From Phytophthora sp. 'mugwort' (lineage: Eukaryota; Oomycota; Peronosporomycetes; Peronosporales; Peronosporaceae): a DNA stretch of 64,000 nucleotides. Below are positions 62,584-64,000 of the stretch, one piece after another; the stretch's first letter is position 1; the number at the start of each line of letters is the position of its first letter. The notes under the pieces are model-generated. The model ran no database searches. It saw only the letters and a list, made by a program, of their open reading frames with translations, and was not told the origin of the DNA. Made by a program: the position numbers and the translations under genes. Location of the stretch: positions 2,790,001-2,854,000 of the forward strand of contig JAUCEF010000006.1 in the NCBI GenBank assembly GCA_033558025.1, written 5' to 3'.

Positions 62584-64000
62584 TTAGTCTTCGTCCACGT
62601 TCATCGTGGAGCTATCCTCTGATAAATCCAGACTTGAGAACGCTAGTGACTGCCTACTGCGTTCGATACTGCTGTAAGACTGGTCCAGACGCCGAGAGAG
62701 TTGGGTGTTGCCGCCATTTCCGGTCGAGCGACGAACTCTAAGAGGAGTGAGGCCACTTGTCTTGGGAGCATCTTTCGGGGGCGGCTCCGCAAACTCTGGG
62801 AATGACCAAGCTCCACTAGATAGCGATTCCTCGAACGCAACAGTGATCATGGACCCCGCAAGAGCATCTTCAGGGTCGTATGCAAGAGCCTACGTCATTT
62901 GAAATATTAAAACTGATGAACCAAAACAGTGTATAAAGAGATCACCACATCCTTACTGCATGGTAAGACTCAATGGCTTGTTCGAGATTGCCCTTCATAT
63001 GATAAGTGAAGCCGAGAGCAGCAAGAATCGAGGCCTGTACGCGCAGACAATAAAGCACATTACTTTATCGCCATCAATCCCATTGTAGCTTGACCAAACG
63101 TACATTCCGAGGTGATAATCGAAGCGCACTTTGAAAATAATAAATAGCCTGATCAAACTTTCTGTTTACATCACAAACATGCTCGTCAGCTCCAGTTGAA
63201 CCACAATTCGGGTTTTCTTTGCTGCACACACCGTAGTTTGCGGTAAGAGTATCCGAGGTTGAAAAGCGTCGGTTCCCATGCCTCCATAAGTCGCTGGACA
63301 CACATAACGAACTCATTGTGAGAATCCTGATCAGTGCCATAACTCAATAAAACAACATTCCTTACCTCGGGAAGGCCCTTGCATAGCTGAAGAGCTTTAC
63401 TAAACATCGCAATTGCTTTAGGATAGTCCTTTTGCTTGTAGTGTACACTGCCCAGTTCGTTGTAGACCAGCGGGTCTGTGGGACAAATAACGCTCGCCTG
63501 CCGAATAAATTCCTGGGCCTGAACTAAGTTGTTTGTTCGCAAATACTCCATGCCGATATACAACGGTGGCAAGTGCGAACCGGGGAAGAGGCTACTGGCT
63601 GTCCGGTATGACGACATGGCCTGATCACTCTCATCCTGTGCCGCGAAAGAGTTCCCAAATCCGATCCACGCTGGCGCATAACTCGGCTCCATGGATGTCG
63701 CTTTGCTGCAAGAATGAACACATGAAAAACGACCACACTTAATTAAGCCCCTTATACAAAGTACTCGACATCGAAGAGCTTCACACGCACTGGAAATATC
63801 TCTGTGCAGCCTCATATTTCTGAATCAGGAGATAATAGCACCCCACTGTATACCAAGCAGACGCTTTCGTTGGATACACATCCACCTGCAGCGCAAAGTT
63901 CGGTATTAAAAAAGTCAGCCGTAAACAAACCTAAATATGATAGCAGTTCATCCAAAACTGCTAACCAGTTGGTGTGCGTAATGAAATAGCTCTCGCTTCT
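62584..64000 (-). CDS. CDC16: CDC16/APC6, anaphase-promoting complex TPR subunit (3' part; 5' end beyond window)
   Basis: Exons in minus order: 63966-64000 (partial), 63791-63885, 63366-63705, 63232-63293, 63104-63161, 62957-63034, 62584-62889. Introns are 67-85 bp, all GT...AG, and frame is kept (324 complete codons). Text matches CDC16: SAWYTVGCYYLLIQKYEAA, then SMEPSYAPAWIGFGNSFAA, DQAMSSYRTASSLFPG, WEPTLFNLGYSYRKLR, AILAALGFTYHMKGNLEQA (first residue varies with the splice), and the SGLTPL motif in the C-terminal tail. TPR repeats fill the protein. APC/C is the ubiquitin ligase that triggers anaphase. This is the most intron-dense gene in the window, in contrast to the single-exon neighbour. 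Confidence 0.9.

Noticed and set aside
1..64000. CRISPR arrays, tRNA or rRNA genes
   Set aside because: No spaced identical repeats, cloverleaf-like sequence or ribosomal RNA sequence was recognised. A covariance-model search would be needed to exclude tRNAs.

Overview
The window reads as nuclear DNA of an oomycete, most likely a Phytophthora-type plant pathogen. The evidence is compact genes with short introns (60-85 bp, GT...AG), an oomycete-style initiator (CTCACTTTGCAATTT) in front of a decayed RXLR-effector gene, and gene islands separated by blocks of broken transposons. I made no database search. All identities rest on reading motifs by eye, and exon joins were checked only for splice dinucleotides and reading frame.

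Layout. 1-15 kb is a graveyard of Ty3/gypsy retrotransposons. Relic A (pol on +, 1-4570, followed by opposing-strand ORFs to about 7.8 kb) is extraordinarily rich in GGATCC. Relic B (integrase tail and chromodomain on +, about 9.0-10.1 kb) is also followed by opposing-strand ORFs and by a possible LTR at 11.34 kb. Relic C (RT to integrase) lies on - at 12.3-14.75 kb. 14.9-18.8 kb holds two copies of a small TA-flanked inverted-repeat element, two pieces of a pogo/Tigger-like transposase, and between them an RXLR-effector pseudogene that keeps its promoter.

18.8-32.0 kb is a dense island of seven intact genes: a SulP/STAS/cyclic-nucleotide-binding-like permease, a PDZ plus coiled-coil protein, a small ankyrin protein, a secreted C13 (legumain-like) protease, MSH2, a Treslin/Sld3-like protein, and a FAM192A/PIP30-like protein. 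Two pairs are divergent over very short promoters: PDZ/ankyrin (133 bp) and MSH2/Treslin-like (155 bp). The second pair joins two S-phase genes and carries an E2F-like site.

32.2-48.4 kb is again transposon debris: a C48 (Ulp1-like) peptidase relic with a FAR1-like N-terminus, a fourth gypsy relic (gag, then protease and the start of RT, separated by about 1.7 kb of unrelated sequence), a Merlin/IS1016-like transposon with candidate terminal inverted repeats, a Tc1/mariner-like relic and an unclassified transposase-like relic. 48.5-64.0 kb is the second gene island: UTP20 (ribosome biogenesis, about 3,010 aa in two exons), an EF-hand/IQ/WW protein, and the 3' part of CDC16/APC6 (anaphase-promoting complex), cut by the right window edge.

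The intact genes are mostly core cell-cycle, DNA-repair and ribosome functions. The lineage-specific interest lies in the transposon blocks and in repeated short motifs in the promoters. I saw no CRISPR array, tRNA or rRNA gene.
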